This document shows, piece by piece, positions 15,793 through 23,161 of a DNA stretch of 64,000 bases. The DNA comes from Sulfurimonas crateris. Its GTDB lineage: Bacteria > Campylobacterota > Campylobacteria > Campylobacterales > Sulfurimonadaceae. The notes under the pieces were generated by a model, which was not told where the DNA came from, ran no database searches, and saw nothing but the letters and a program-made list of their open reading frames with translations. Both the position numbers and the translations under genes were made by a program. The first letter of the stretch is position 1. Every line of letters starts with the position of its first letter. The stretch spans positions 124,001 to 188,000 of the forward strand of contig NZ_SZPX01000004.1 of assembly GCF_005217605.1 (NCBI RefSeq). The letters are read 5' to 3'.

Positions 15793-16061
15793 TAAGTCCT
15801 TAATCATAAGAAACCCCAAATTTCAGCGATAAGTAAATAGCTCTAGTGCTAGACAGATTTTCGCAGGACTAGCTATGCTAATTCAAGAGAATCTAACGAC
15901 GCAATAGGGCTATTTACTTATCACCCGAAGGGAAGCTTAAAAAGAGGGCTACTGCTTCGTTAAAAGCACTTGAAGCTACTAGTAGCTCCTGCGCACTTTC
16001 GCCTCACACTAGCCCTCTTTTTAAGTTTCTGAAATTGGGGTTTCTTATGACTAAGGACTTA
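15793..16061 (-). repeat. Nested inverted-repeat element (multi-branched hairpin) between prmC and the DUF4149 gene
   Basis: The outer arms 15793-15826 and 16029-16061 pair over about 33 bp. Inside are two perfect hairpin stems: 15828-15841 with 15909-15922 (GATAAGTAAATAGC) and 15936-15950 with 16011-16025 (CTTAAAAAGAGGGCT). Junction linkers are very short (1 to 13 bases), giving a compact multi-way junction. The linker between the inner stems reads CCCTTCGGG on the minus strand, a possible UUCG-capped mini-hairpin. The only base mismatch in the outer stem (A opposite C on the plus strand) becomes a G-U wobble in minus-strand RNA. It begins at the prmC stop codon and ends at the Shine-Dalgarno of the next gene. 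It could be a MITE-like mobile element or a structured RNA leader. Confidence 0.8.
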
Positions 16062-16889
16062 TAACCTTAGTGTAAAACCCCTGTCAAAACCGCTGTAGTC
16101 TCTGTAGAACTCCAGTTTTGCAAAGTCTTTATCTTTTAAATATGCCGATATTTTATCTTTTTGGTCATAACCCATCTCACATGTAAAAAAGTTAATGTTT
16201 CTGCTTAAGACTTCATCAAGAAGTTCTTTGATTATTTCATCACCTATCTCTCCGCCAAAAAGAGCGTTCTGAGGTTCATAAGAGAGGTTTGATTCAAGCT
16301 GGGCATCTTGGGCTATGTATGGAGGATTTGAGACCAGATAATCAATATCTTCATCTACAGGTTCTAAAAGTGAACCGAGCCTGAGTTCAACTCTCTCTCC
16401 AACACCAAAAAGCTCTATATTTCTCTTTGCAATTCCAAGTGCCGCTTCTGAGATGTCTACCGCTATAATTCTTGCATTGGGAAGAAATTTTGCCAGCATG
16501 ATCGAGATGATCCCGCTTCCTACACCAACCTCTGCAACGGTAAGAGGAGCATTTTTATCCTCTATATTTTTAAGCACCTCATCTATAAGAAGCTCGGTCT
16601 CTGGGCGGGGGATAAGCGCACCCTCCGCTATAAAAAACTCTTCGCTGTAAAAACTGACCCTATTGGTAATATACTCAAGCGGCTCGTTATTGGCTCTTCT
16701 TTTTGCCAGCTCCAAGAGTCTCTGTGCATCTTCTACTTCTGTTTCCTGATTTGTCAAAAGCCAGAGCTCGTCAACGCCCAGATGGTGCATTAACAGAAGC
16801 TGTGCCTCTCTGGAAGCTCTCTCTATGTGAGGGTTTAAAACGGAGGTAATATGCCTTAAAAGATCTTTGACTAGATATCGGCTTGACAT
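16059..16889 (-). CDS. prmC: PrmC/HemK, release-factor glutamine methyltransferase
   Basis: The protein has 276 residues. An N-terminal helical domain (about 1-75) precedes a Rossmann methyltransferase domain with SAM-binding E-V-G-V-G-S-G-I-I-S (about 118-128) and the diagnostic catalytic NPPY motif (S-N-P-P-Y-I-A). It methylates the glutamine of the GGQ motif in peptide-chain release factors. It overlaps the M48 peptidase gene upstream by 19 bases. Its TAA stop is the first base triplet of the inverted-repeat element. Confidence 0.92.
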   Translation of the reverse strand: MSSRYLVKDLLRHITSVLNPHIERASREAQLLLMHHLGVDELWLLTNQETEVEDAQRLLELAKRRANNEPLEYITNRVSFYSEEFFIAEGALIPRPETELLIDEVLKNIEDKNAPLTVAEVGVGSGIISIMLAKFLPNARIIAVDISEAALGIAKRNIELFGVGERVELRLGSLLEPVDEDIDYLVSNPPYIAQDAQLESNLSYEPQNALFGGEIGDEIIKELLDEVLSRNINFFTCEMGYDQKDKISAYLKDKDFAKLEFYRDYSGFDRGFTLRL

Positions 16890-18127
16890 GCTTCTCCCAA
16901 AGCTCTTTTATCGATCTCCTCTATATCTACGCCAAGCTCTTTTAGTCTCTCTAAGACAGGCGGGTGCGTATAGTGAAAAAAGATGTATATAGGATGAGAG
17001 AGAGGAAAGCTCTTGTTCTCATTTACAAGCTTTTTTAGAGCATTTGCAAGCTCTATCTCTCCGCCCGCACCTCCAAGCTCACTTCCAGTTTTATCCGCCT
17101 CATACTCATTATGTCTACTGACAACACCCATGATAGGCATCATTAAAAAGCCCAAAACCGGCATAAAAAGCATCAGCAGTATCATAACCGCATAAGGCTC
17201 TTGCGATATGTTAAGCTCCGTATAAAGAGAGAGCGGCAGATTGCCGAATATTGCAAACATTCCAAGCAGCATCGCACCCACAAGAGCGATATTTTTATAT
17301 ATATCTCCATGAGCGAAGTGTCCAAGCTCGTGACCCAGAACCGCCAGAAGTTCTCTCGTCGTTAGCTTCTCTATAAGCGTGTCAAAAAGAACTACCCTTT
17401 TTGACTTGCCAATCCCTCCGAAGTATGCGTTTAGTCTTGCATCTCTCTTGCTTGCATCACTTACAAAGACACCTGAGCTTACAAAGCCCGTCTTCTCCAT
17501 CAGCTCTTTTATCTTAGCATCAAGCTCCTCGTTTTGAAGAGGAGTTAGTTTGTCAAAGAAAAGCGCTCTGAAAGTCGGATAGAGCATATTGATAAGAACT
17601 ACTACCGCAAAGATAAAGATAAAGCTCCAGAGCCACCAGAGATCAAAACTTGAGATTATCATATAGACTCCCCAGACCACCAACGAGCCAAAGAGAAGCG
17701 TCATAACAAAGGAGATAAGAGTATCTTTTATCCACTGCCCAAGGGTTGATTTGTTAAAACCGAACTTCTCATCGAGGACAAATTTCTCGTAGTATGAAAA
17801 CGGCAGGGATATAAGCGAATTTATAACAACAAAGCCCATAACGATGGCGATATTTAGGAGTGCTTCATTTTCGTAAGATACATTTTGTTCTAAGAACTTG
17901 ATCCCGATTCCTATCCAGAATATAAACACTATGTAGTCCACAAAAGTGTTCGCTATGCTTATTCTCTCTTTTGCGACGGAGTAGTTTGCCGCTTTTATAA
18001 AATCATTTTCGCTAAGAAGAACTGCTTTGCCCTTTTTTGCGCTATTTACATAACCTATCTGCATAACGCTCGTATATATAGAGATGAGTACAAAAAGAGT
18101 ATAGATTCCTACTATTGTCATTAACAT
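16871..18127 (-). CDS. M48-family (Ste24-like) membrane zinc metalloprotease
   Basis: The product has 418 residues with several N-terminal membrane helices and the zinc motif HELGH (in V-L-G-H-E-L-G-H-F-A-H-G-D, about residue 275). The third ligand Glu lies in E-Y-E-A-D about 75 residues later. The long N-terminal membrane region and size match the Ste24/CAAX protease branch rather than HtpX. In bacteria these enzymes probably act in membrane protein quality control. It is the first gene of a unit with prmC and diverges from the DUF502 gene. Confidence 0.9.
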   Translation of the reverse strand: MLMTIVGIYTLFVLISIYTSVMQIGYVNSAKKGKAVLLSENDFIKAANYSVAKERISIANTFVDYIVFIFWIGIGIKFLEQNVSYENEALLNIAIVMGFVVINSLISLPFSYYEKFVLDEKFGFNKSTLGQWIKDTLISFVMTLLFGSLVVWGVYMIISSFDLWWLWSFIFIFAVVVLINMLYPTFRALFFDKLTPLQNEELDAKIKELMEKTGFVSSGVFVSDASKRDARLNAYFGGIGKSKRVVLFDTLIEKLTTRELLAVLGHELGHFAHGDIYKNIALVGAMLLGMFAIFGNLPLSLYTELNISQEPYAVMILLMLFMPVLGFLMMPIMGVVSRHNEYEADKTGSELGGAGGEIELANALKKLVNENKSFPLSHPIYIFFHYTHPPVLERLKELGVDIEEIDKRALGEACQADI

Positions 18128-18171
18128 TTGTCTGCCTTAAATTTTTCGAAATTCTAACATTATTTTTGATA

Positions 18172-18188
18172 CAATCTTTTAAAGATTG
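18172..18188. promoter_or_regulatory. Palindrome CAATCTTTTAAAGATTG in the divergent promoter region
   Basis: A perfect 8-1-8 inverted repeat lies between the divergent M48 peptidase and DUF502 genes, 19 bases before the DUF502 start. It could be an operator or a small mRNA hairpin near the ribosome site; no regulator is recognised. Confidence 0.35.
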
Positions 18189-18207
18189 AAACACTCAAGG
18201 AACATAT

Positions 18208-18795
18208 GTGAAAACTTTTATAAACGGTCTTAGCCTTATTCTGCCGACAGCTTTGGTCTTGTACCTGCTTGTCTGGATTTTAAAGATGACGGAACACTTC
18301 TTTGGAGACCTGATTCTCCTAGTACTGCCAAAAGAATACTACATCACCGGTCTGGGGTTTGTGGCGGGCATTGCCATAGTATTTTTTGTGGGACTGCTTC
18401 TAAAACTTTGGATCGTTCAAAAATTAAGAGACTTTTTTGAATCTATAATTGATAAAACCCCTCTTGTAAACACTCTCTACGGTGCGATTAAAGATTTTTT
18501 TAACTTTTTCTCAAATCTAAAGAACAAAGAGAACAACATTGTCGTTCTTGTTGATACCCACTGGATAGATTCTAAAATAATGGGGTTTATAACATCTGAA
18601 GATCTAAAAAGATTTGACTTTTTAGATATGGAAGAGCCTGTAGTCGTCTATTTCCAACTCAGCTATCAAATAGGCGGATACTCTCTTTTTATCCCTAAAA
18701 AAAATATAACTCTTATAGATATGAAAACCGAAGAGGCTCTGGGATTTGTTATGACAGCGGGAATTTCAAGCAGTAAAAAAAGTGAGGACAAATGA
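18208..18795 (+). CDS. DUF502 family membrane protein
   Basis: This is a 195-residue protein with two N-terminal membrane helices (about 5-27 and 48-70), the conserved P-L-V-N-T-L-Y-G-A-I-K-D motif of DUF502 and a soluble C-terminal domain containing P-V-V-V-Y-F. Its function is unknown. The GTG at 18208 is taken as the start, after AAGGAACATAT. Its stop overlaps the start of the patatin gene by 4 bases, so the two are coupled. Confidence 0.8.
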   Translation: MKTFINGLSLILPTALVLYLLVWILKMTEHFFGDLILLVLPKEYYITGLGFVAGIAIVFFVGLLLKLWIVQKLRDFFESIIDKTPLVNTLYGAIKDFFNFFSNLKNKENNIVVLVDTHWIDSKIMGFITSEDLKRFDFLDMEEPVVVYFQLSYQIGGYSLFIPKKNITLIDMKTEEALGFVMTAGISSSKKSEDK

Positions 18796-19553
18796 GCAGC
18801 CTCAAAAATAAAAAAATAGGCTTAGCTCTAGGCGGCGGAGCAGTTTTAGGCGCCGTTCATGTTGGCGTACTTAAAGCACTCGAAGAGAAAAATATCAAGA
18901 TAAACGCTATTTGCGGCACAAGTGCAGGTGCTATTGTCGCAGCACTATATGCTTTTGGAAAGAGTCCTACTGAAATAGAGAAGATAGTCGTTGAGTTTGA
19001 GTGGAAAAAGCTCTCCTCGCTTACCCTCTCAAAATATGGAATACTATCAAACGAAAAAATAGGCGAGATAATCAAACTAAGCATAGGTGACAAAAAATTT
19101 AAAGATTCAAATATCCCGCTTGGGATGATGGCTACGGACATTACGACGGGAGAGAAGGTCATCCTAGATAAGGGAAGCGTTGCAGACGCTGTTGTTGCAA
19201 GTACCTGCATCCCAGGCATCTTTATACCGGTTGAGATCGGAGGCAGATTTCTGGTGGATGGCGGTATAGTTGAGAATGTCCCGCTTAGCTGTCTAAAAAA
19301 CAAAGACGTTGACTATCTGATCGGTGTAGACCTTGTTCCCGAGCGCTCATACAAAAAACCGGAGAATGTCATTGAAGTTCTATACAACAGCTTTAACTTT
19401 TTAGTCAAAATAAATAAAAAAGCGCAGACAAAAGAGGCAGACCTTACCATAAAACCAGATCTCTCCGAGTACAATGCCGTAGATATGTCTCAAATAAAAG
19501 AGCTGATCGATCTGGGATATGAAGAGACAAAGAAGATAATAAAAGAGCTTTAA
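18792..19553 (+). CDS. Patatin-like phospholipase (RssA-type)
   Basis: The protein has 253 residues. It carries the oxyanion motif G-G-G-A-V-L-G (about 14-20), the nucleophile elbow G-T-S-A-G (Ser near 45) and the catalytic Asp in D-G-G-I-V (about 155). These form the Ser-Asp dyad of bacterial patatins, which hydrolyse lipid esters at the membrane. It is coupled to the DUF502 membrane protein. The physiological substrate is unknown. Confidence 0.88.
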   Translation: MSSLKNKKIGLALGGGAVLGAVHVGVLKALEEKNIKINAICGTSAGAIVAALYAFGKSPTEIEKIVVEFEWKKLSSLTLSKYGILSNEKIGEIIKLSIGDKKFKDSNIPLGMMATDITTGEKVILDKGSVADAVVASTCIPGIFIPVEIGGRFLVDGGIVENVPLSCLKNKDVDYLIGVDLVPERSYKKPENVIEVLYNSFNFLVKINKKAQTKEADLTIKPDLSEYNAVDMSQIKELIDLGYEETKKIIKEL

Positions 19554-19610
19554 AAAGGTTTACGCTTAATGTGCTACAATGCTTTTAATACCAAACCTAA
19601 GGAGTACGCT

Positions 19611-19925
19611 ATGAAAATGTTTTCTAAACACGTAGGATTGTCTCTTGTTGCATTAAGTCTGTTGTTGGTCGCACCTGTTAGTGTTCTGGCACAAAACGGT
19701 GGGCGCGATATGCCTTCATTTAAGAGTTTTGACCTAAACGGTGACGGAACTCTTACAGAGAGTGAACTTCATGAGGCTAGAGAGAAAAGAGTTCAAGAGA
19801 GAAAAGATGACGGCAGAATGCTAAGAAATGTCAAAGAGCATTATGAGTTCTCAAGAATGGACGCAAATGAAGATGGTCTTGTAAATCAAAAAGAGTTTGA
19901 AGATCATCAGACCAGAAGAAGATAG
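19611..19925 (+). CDS. Secreted EF-hand calcium-binding protein
   Basis: This 104-residue protein has a signal peptide ending at V-L-A (about residue 28). The ATG at 19611 was chosen because AAGGAG lies 6 bases before it and it starts the signal directly; an upstream in-frame ATG at 19569 would add a non-signal extension. Two EF-hand loops are visible: D-L-N-G-D-G-T-L-T-E-S-E and D-A-N-E-D-G-L-V-N-Q-K-E. It is Arg/Glu-rich between the loops. It precedes the SHP cytochrome operon but is separated from it by a hairpin and a new promoter. Confidence 0.8.
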   Translation: MKMFSKHVGLSLVALSLLLVAPVSVLAQNGGRDMPSFKSFDLNGDGTLTESELHEAREKRVQERKDDGRMLRNVKEHYEFSRMDANEDGLVNQKEFEDHQTRRR

Positions 19926-19931
19926 ATAGAC

Positions 19932-19959
19932 TCGGTGTGTTATATCTTTAACATGCCGA
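19932..19959 (+). terminator. Possible terminator hairpin after the EF-hand gene
   Basis: A 10-bp stem, TCGGTGTGTT with AACATGCCGA, including two G-U pairs, encloses an 8-base loop 6 bases after the stop. The T tract after it is weak. Confidence 0.4.
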
Positions 19960-20005
19960 CACTCCTGCTTTAAAATATAATCAATAACATCTCCATCATA
20001 TACTG

Positions 20006-20059
20006 TTAAGAAAATGTCAAGAAACCGCACATAAATATTTGACACTATCCTTTTATACT
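20006..20059 (+). promoter_or_regulatory. Promoter of the SHP operon with 11-bp-spaced T(T/C)AAGAAA repeats
   Basis: TTAAGAAA at 20006-20013 and TCAAGAAA at 20017-20024 begin 11 bp apart, and a TATACT -10 box lies at 20054-20059. The period suits the OmpR-type regulator at 22494-23159, encoded at the end of this operon. A TTGACA at 20039-20044 lies too close to the -10 box to be its -35 element. Confidence 0.5.
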
Positions 20060-20087
20060 TTCATCATAAACTAGAAAAGGAGAAAAA

Positions 20088-20489
20088 ATGAAGATCATAC
20101 TTACGTTGGTCGCACTTTTTGGCATATCCTCTGCGTCCGTCGTAGATGAATACCTAAAGACTCTTGCAAAAGAGGCAAAAGTAAAAGATCCGAGCTTTAA
20201 GAGTTTTAGTATCAAGCGAGGCGAAGAGATATTTACCTCAAAACATATCGGTAAAAGAGGTAAAGAGGTCTCATGCGTATCTTGTCATGGAGAGGACTTA
20301 AGCAAAGCCGGTAAGAACTTTTTTACTGCAAAAGAGATCGAGCCGCTCTCTGTAAAAGCAAATTCGCAGAGATTCAGCGAAGTCAAGACTATAGAGAAAT
20401 GGCTGAAGAGGAACTTCATAGACGTATATAACCGTGAAGGAACAATTGAAGAAAAAGGCGATGTAGTGACATACATCATCAACAAATAA
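20088..20489 (+). CDS. Monoheme cytochrome c of the SHP type (DUF1924)
   Basis: The protein has 133 residues with a signal peptide (about 1-17) and a heme motif CVSCH at 63-67. The arrangement with R-G-E-E-I-F before the heme and a C-terminal S-Q-R-F-S-E-V-K-T-I-E-K-W-L-K-R-N-F matches the sphaeroides heme protein (SHP/DUF1924) family, which can bind oxygen or NO at its heme. SHP genes usually lie with a diheme cytochrome and a cytochrome b, exactly as here. It starts an operon running to the histidine kinase at 24367. Confidence 0.85.
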   Translation: MKIILTLVALFGISSASVVDEYLKTLAKEAKVKDPSFKSFSIKRGEEIFTSKHIGKRGKEVSCVSCHGEDLSKAGKNFFTAKEIEPLSVKANSQRFSEVKTIEKWLKRNFIDVYNREGTIEEKGDVVTYIINK

Positions 20490-20499
20490 GGAGAAAAAG

Positions 20500-21006
20500 A
20501 TGAGATCATTAATTTTATTTACAGCATTAAGCGCCATTCTATTGGCAGGTTCTTACGAGAAAAAAGGTGTTGCCGTGGTTACAGACGAGTTATACAAAAA
20601 AGAGTGCGGCTCATGCCACTTTGCATATCAGCCGGGTCTTTTGCCATCAAATGCATGGGAGAAGATGATGTCAAATCTGCAAAACCACTTTGATACCGAT
20701 GCGACCCTTGCGAAAGAGGATTTTGATGCTATATTGGATTATCTGAGTAAAAACAGTGCCGAAAAAGCTATGGAGTACAAAAGAAGCAACAAGATAGTAA
20801 AAAGCATAAAGCGTACAGAAGTTCCGGAGTCAATATCCAAGACTCCATACATGATAAAAAAGCATAGAGAGATAAGAGAGGATCTTATAACGCAAGATGA
20901 AGTAAAAGGGCTCTTTAACTGCACGGCATGCCACACTACGGCCCAAAAAGGTATATACAGCGAGAGAGATATCTTGATTCCAAACTACGGAAGATGGGAA
21001 GACTAG
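20500..21006 (+). CDS. Periplasmic diheme cytochrome c (DHC)
   Basis: The product has 168 residues with a short signal peptide. Heme motifs CGSCH (36-40) and CTACH (141-145) are about 105 residues apart, the spacing of DHC proteins that donate electrons to SHP. The segment between them aligns by eye with the C-terminal part of the next gene's product, indicating a duplication. It starts 10 bases after the SHP stop. Confidence 0.87.
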   Translation: MRSLILFTALSAILLAGSYEKKGVAVVTDELYKKECGSCHFAYQPGLLPSNAWEKMMSNLQNHFDTDATLAKEDFDAILDYLSKNSAEKAMEYKRSNKIVKSIKRTEVPESISKTPYMIKKHREIREDLITQDEVKGLFNCTACHTTAQKGIYSERDILIPNYGRWED

Positions 21007-21015
21007 AGAGGTGAT

Positions 21016-22131
21016 ATGATGAAATCCTATATCTGGTCGCTTCCGACGAGGGTTTTTCACTGGCTCTTTGCACTGCTGATACTGCTTGCTTTTTTAACCG
21101 AAGATGATGACCTGCTTAACTACCACGCCATCATCGGTTATGCTATCTTAATCCTTTTAGGCTTTAGGTTTTTTTGGGGCTATCTGGGTCCGAAATACTC
21201 AAAGTTTAAAGATTTTCCCATGAGCATTGGAGAGGTCAAAGAGTTTATTGCAAATATTTTTAACAGCGAACAGAGATACATAGGACACAACCCTTTGGCT
21301 TCTTATGTAATGATAGCTATTTTGGCAATCTCTTTTCTTGCCGTCATGACAGGAGTTCTGACTCTCGGAATTCAAGAGGGAAAGGGAGTACTCTCCTCTT
21401 TGAACAGCACTTTTTTTAAAGAGATGGAGCTTTTTGAGGAGATACATGAGTTTCTCTCTGGCGTGTTAATTGCTCTTATAGTTATGCATATTTTGGGTGT
21501 TTTAAGCGATAGGCTTCTTCACTCAAAACACAATACGCTTGAGTCAATATTTAACGGTTACAAAGTGACAAAAGAGCAAGAAGGCATAAAACTCAACATT
21601 TTTCAAAAACTGCTTGCGGCACTCTTTTTAGCTCTGCTTGTTTCTTTTTTGTTCTTTAGCATGACGACTTCTAGCAATCCTCTGATCGCTTCAAAGTATG
21701 TTCCGCTGGACTACAGAGCGCAAAACGAGCTTTTTGTTGATGAGTGTGCATCATGTCACACTCTCTACCCGCCTCATACTCTGGGTGAAAAATCGTGGAG
21801 AACTTTAATGGCAAACCTGCAAGATCACTTTGGAGATGATGCCTCTATTGATGAAGCGGACAATAGAAATATTTTAGACTTTTTAGTGAAAAACAGCGCG
21901 GAAAACTCGACTCAAGAGGTGAGCCTGAAGATTTTGAATTCGATAAAAAATAAAGATATAATAGCAATAACCCAGACAGATTTTTGGAAGGCAAAACATG
22001 AAGAAATTCCAAAAAAAGTCTTTACTCATGAGAACGTAAAAAGCAGAGCAAACTGCAAAGCTTGTCACAGCGATATTGAAAAAGGATTGATCGAAGATGA
22101 AAATATTAAAAATATTAACGCTTATATGTAG
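21016..22131 (+). CDS. Cytochrome b561-type membrane protein fused to a DHC-like diheme domain
   Basis: The protein has 371 residues. Residues about 10-170 form a four-helix cytochrome b561/Ni-hydrogenase-b-type domain with candidate heme b ligands H15, H37, H144 and H158. A fifth helix (about 197-217) leads to a periplasmic domain with heme motifs CASCH (244-248) and CKACH (347-351). That domain matches the separate DHC at 20500-21006 in spacing and in segments such as W-x-x-[LM]-M-[AS]-N-L-Q-[DN]-H-F. The fusion would carry electrons from quinol via heme b to the periplasmic diheme chain and SHP. Confidence 0.87.
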   Translation: MMKSYIWSLPTRVFHWLFALLILLAFLTEDDDLLNYHAIIGYAILILLGFRFFWGYLGPKYSKFKDFPMSIGEVKEFIANIFNSEQRYIGHNPLASYVMIAILAISFLAVMTGVLTLGIQEGKGVLSSLNSTFFKEMELFEEIHEFLSGVLIALIVMHILGVLSDRLLHSKHNTLESIFNGYKVTKEQEGIKLNIFQKLLAALFLALLVSFLFFSMTTSSNPLIASKYVPLDYRAQNELFVDECASCHTLYPPHTLGEKSWRTLMANLQDHFGDDASIDEADNRNILDFLVKNSAENSTQEVSLKILNSIKNKDIIAITQTDFWKAKHEEIPKKVFTHENVKSRANCKACHSDIEKGLIEDENIKNINAYM

Positions 22132-22501
22132 TCTGCTTCTATCTTTTTCCCTTATTGCAGATGATGATTATGAACATGAGCACAAAAAAAGTCATATCTA
22201 CAAAAATCTGGACTACTTAAACCTAAGCAAATCTCAGCACAAAGAGATAAAAGAGATAGTTATAGAGTATAGAAAAGATTATAAAAAATTTTACAAAAAG
22301 AGAGAAAAACTCCAAAAGAGACTTCAAGAGCTGCTAAGAGAAGAGAAGTTTGACAAAAAGAACTACGAACAGATTTCCAAAGAGATACATGAAGATGCCA
22401 TAGAACTCGAAATAGAAACACTGCAAAATATCCACTCTGTTTTGTCCGCTTCGCAAAGAGAGCGGTTTTCATACTATCTGCGGGAGTGGCAAGTTGAGTA
22501 G
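22097..22501 (+). CDS. CpxP/Spy-like periplasmic protein
   Basis: This is a 134-residue secreted protein with a signal peptide (cut near residue 21), then a Lys/Glu-rich helical body with the pattern L-x-L-[ST]-x-x-Q and repeated long helices, as in Spy/CpxP or metal-responsive heavy-metal-sensor proteins. It overlaps the cytochrome b gene by 35 bases and is coupled to the response regulator downstream. Such proteins commonly tune an adjacent two-component system by sensing periplasmic stress or metals; here that role is inferred from position. Confidence 0.7.
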   Translation: MKILKILTLICSLLLSFSLIADDDYEHEHKKSHIYKNLDYLNLSKSQHKEIKEIVIEYRKDYKKFYKKREKLQKRLQELLREEKFDKKNYEQISKEIHEDAIELEIETLQNIHSVLSASQRERFSYYLREWQVE

Positions 22502-23159
22502 AAAAGTTTTGCTTATAGAAGACGACCTGCAGATGCAGGGCTTTATAACGGACTACTTAAAGGAGTATGACTTTACATGCTCCGCCTTTTCGCATCCAAA
22601 AGATGCGCTGGATGAGCTTGAGAAGAACGACTCATACTCAATCGTTATTTTGGATCTGATGCTTCCCGATATTGACGGTTTTGATGTTTTAAAGAGAATA
22701 AAAAGCATCTCGGATATTCCCGTTATCATCTCTTCAGCAAGAGGAGACATAGGAAACAAGATACACGGTTTTGACCTGGGAGCTGATGATTATCTTGCAA
22801 AACCTTACGAGCCGCGTGAACTTGTCCTAAGAATAGAGCATATTTTAAAAAAGTCTCTCAGCGGCAAAACTACTCTTGGAGAGTTTACGATAGACAAAGC
22901 AAACAGAGAGGTTTCTTTGGGCGACTACTCGATCGATCTTACAAAAATAGAGTTTGAGATATTTATGTTTTTAATAGAGAACAGAAATAAAATATCCTCC
23001 AGAGAGCAGATACTAAATGCCACCTCACTAGATGAGAGCACAAAGAACAGAACCATAGATACACACATCTCAAACATCAGAAACAAGATAGGCGACGACC
23101 CTAAAGAGCCCAAGTACATAAAGTCCGTCTGGGGCATCGGCTATAAGTTTGTAGGCTAG
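22494..23159 (+). CDS. OmpR-family response regulator (TCS2)
   Basis: The product has 221 residues. The receiver has E9/D10/D11, phospho-acceptor D54 (V-I-L-D-L-M-L-P), S79/S80 and a Lys in A-K-P-Y-E. The C-terminal winged helix ends R-T-I-D-T-H-I-S-N-I-R-N-K and V-W-G-I-G-Y. The start is TTG (22494), overlapping the stop of the CpxP-like gene by 8 bases. It is cotranscribed with the kinase that follows by 2 bases. The likely target is the operon's own promoter at 20006-20059. Confidence 0.9.
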   Translation: MSRKVLLIEDDLQMQGFITDYLKEYDFTCSAFSHPKDALDELEKNDSYSIVILDLMLPDIDGFDVLKRIKSISDIPVIISSARGDIGNKIHGFDLGADDYLAKPYEPRELVLRIEHILKKSLSGKTTLGEFTIDKANREVSLGDYSIDLTKIEFEIFMFLIENRNKISSREQILNATSLDESTKNRTIDTHISNIRNKIGDDPKEPKYIKSVWGIGYKFVG

Positions 23160-23161
23160 AT

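Noticed and set aside
18857-19303. 148-residue open frame opposite the patatin gene
   Set aside because: It is complementary to the catalytic core of a recognised enzyme and has no independent support.
20039-20044. TTGACA as a -35 box of the SHP promoter
   Set aside because: Only 9 bases separate it from TATACT, too short for sigma-70.
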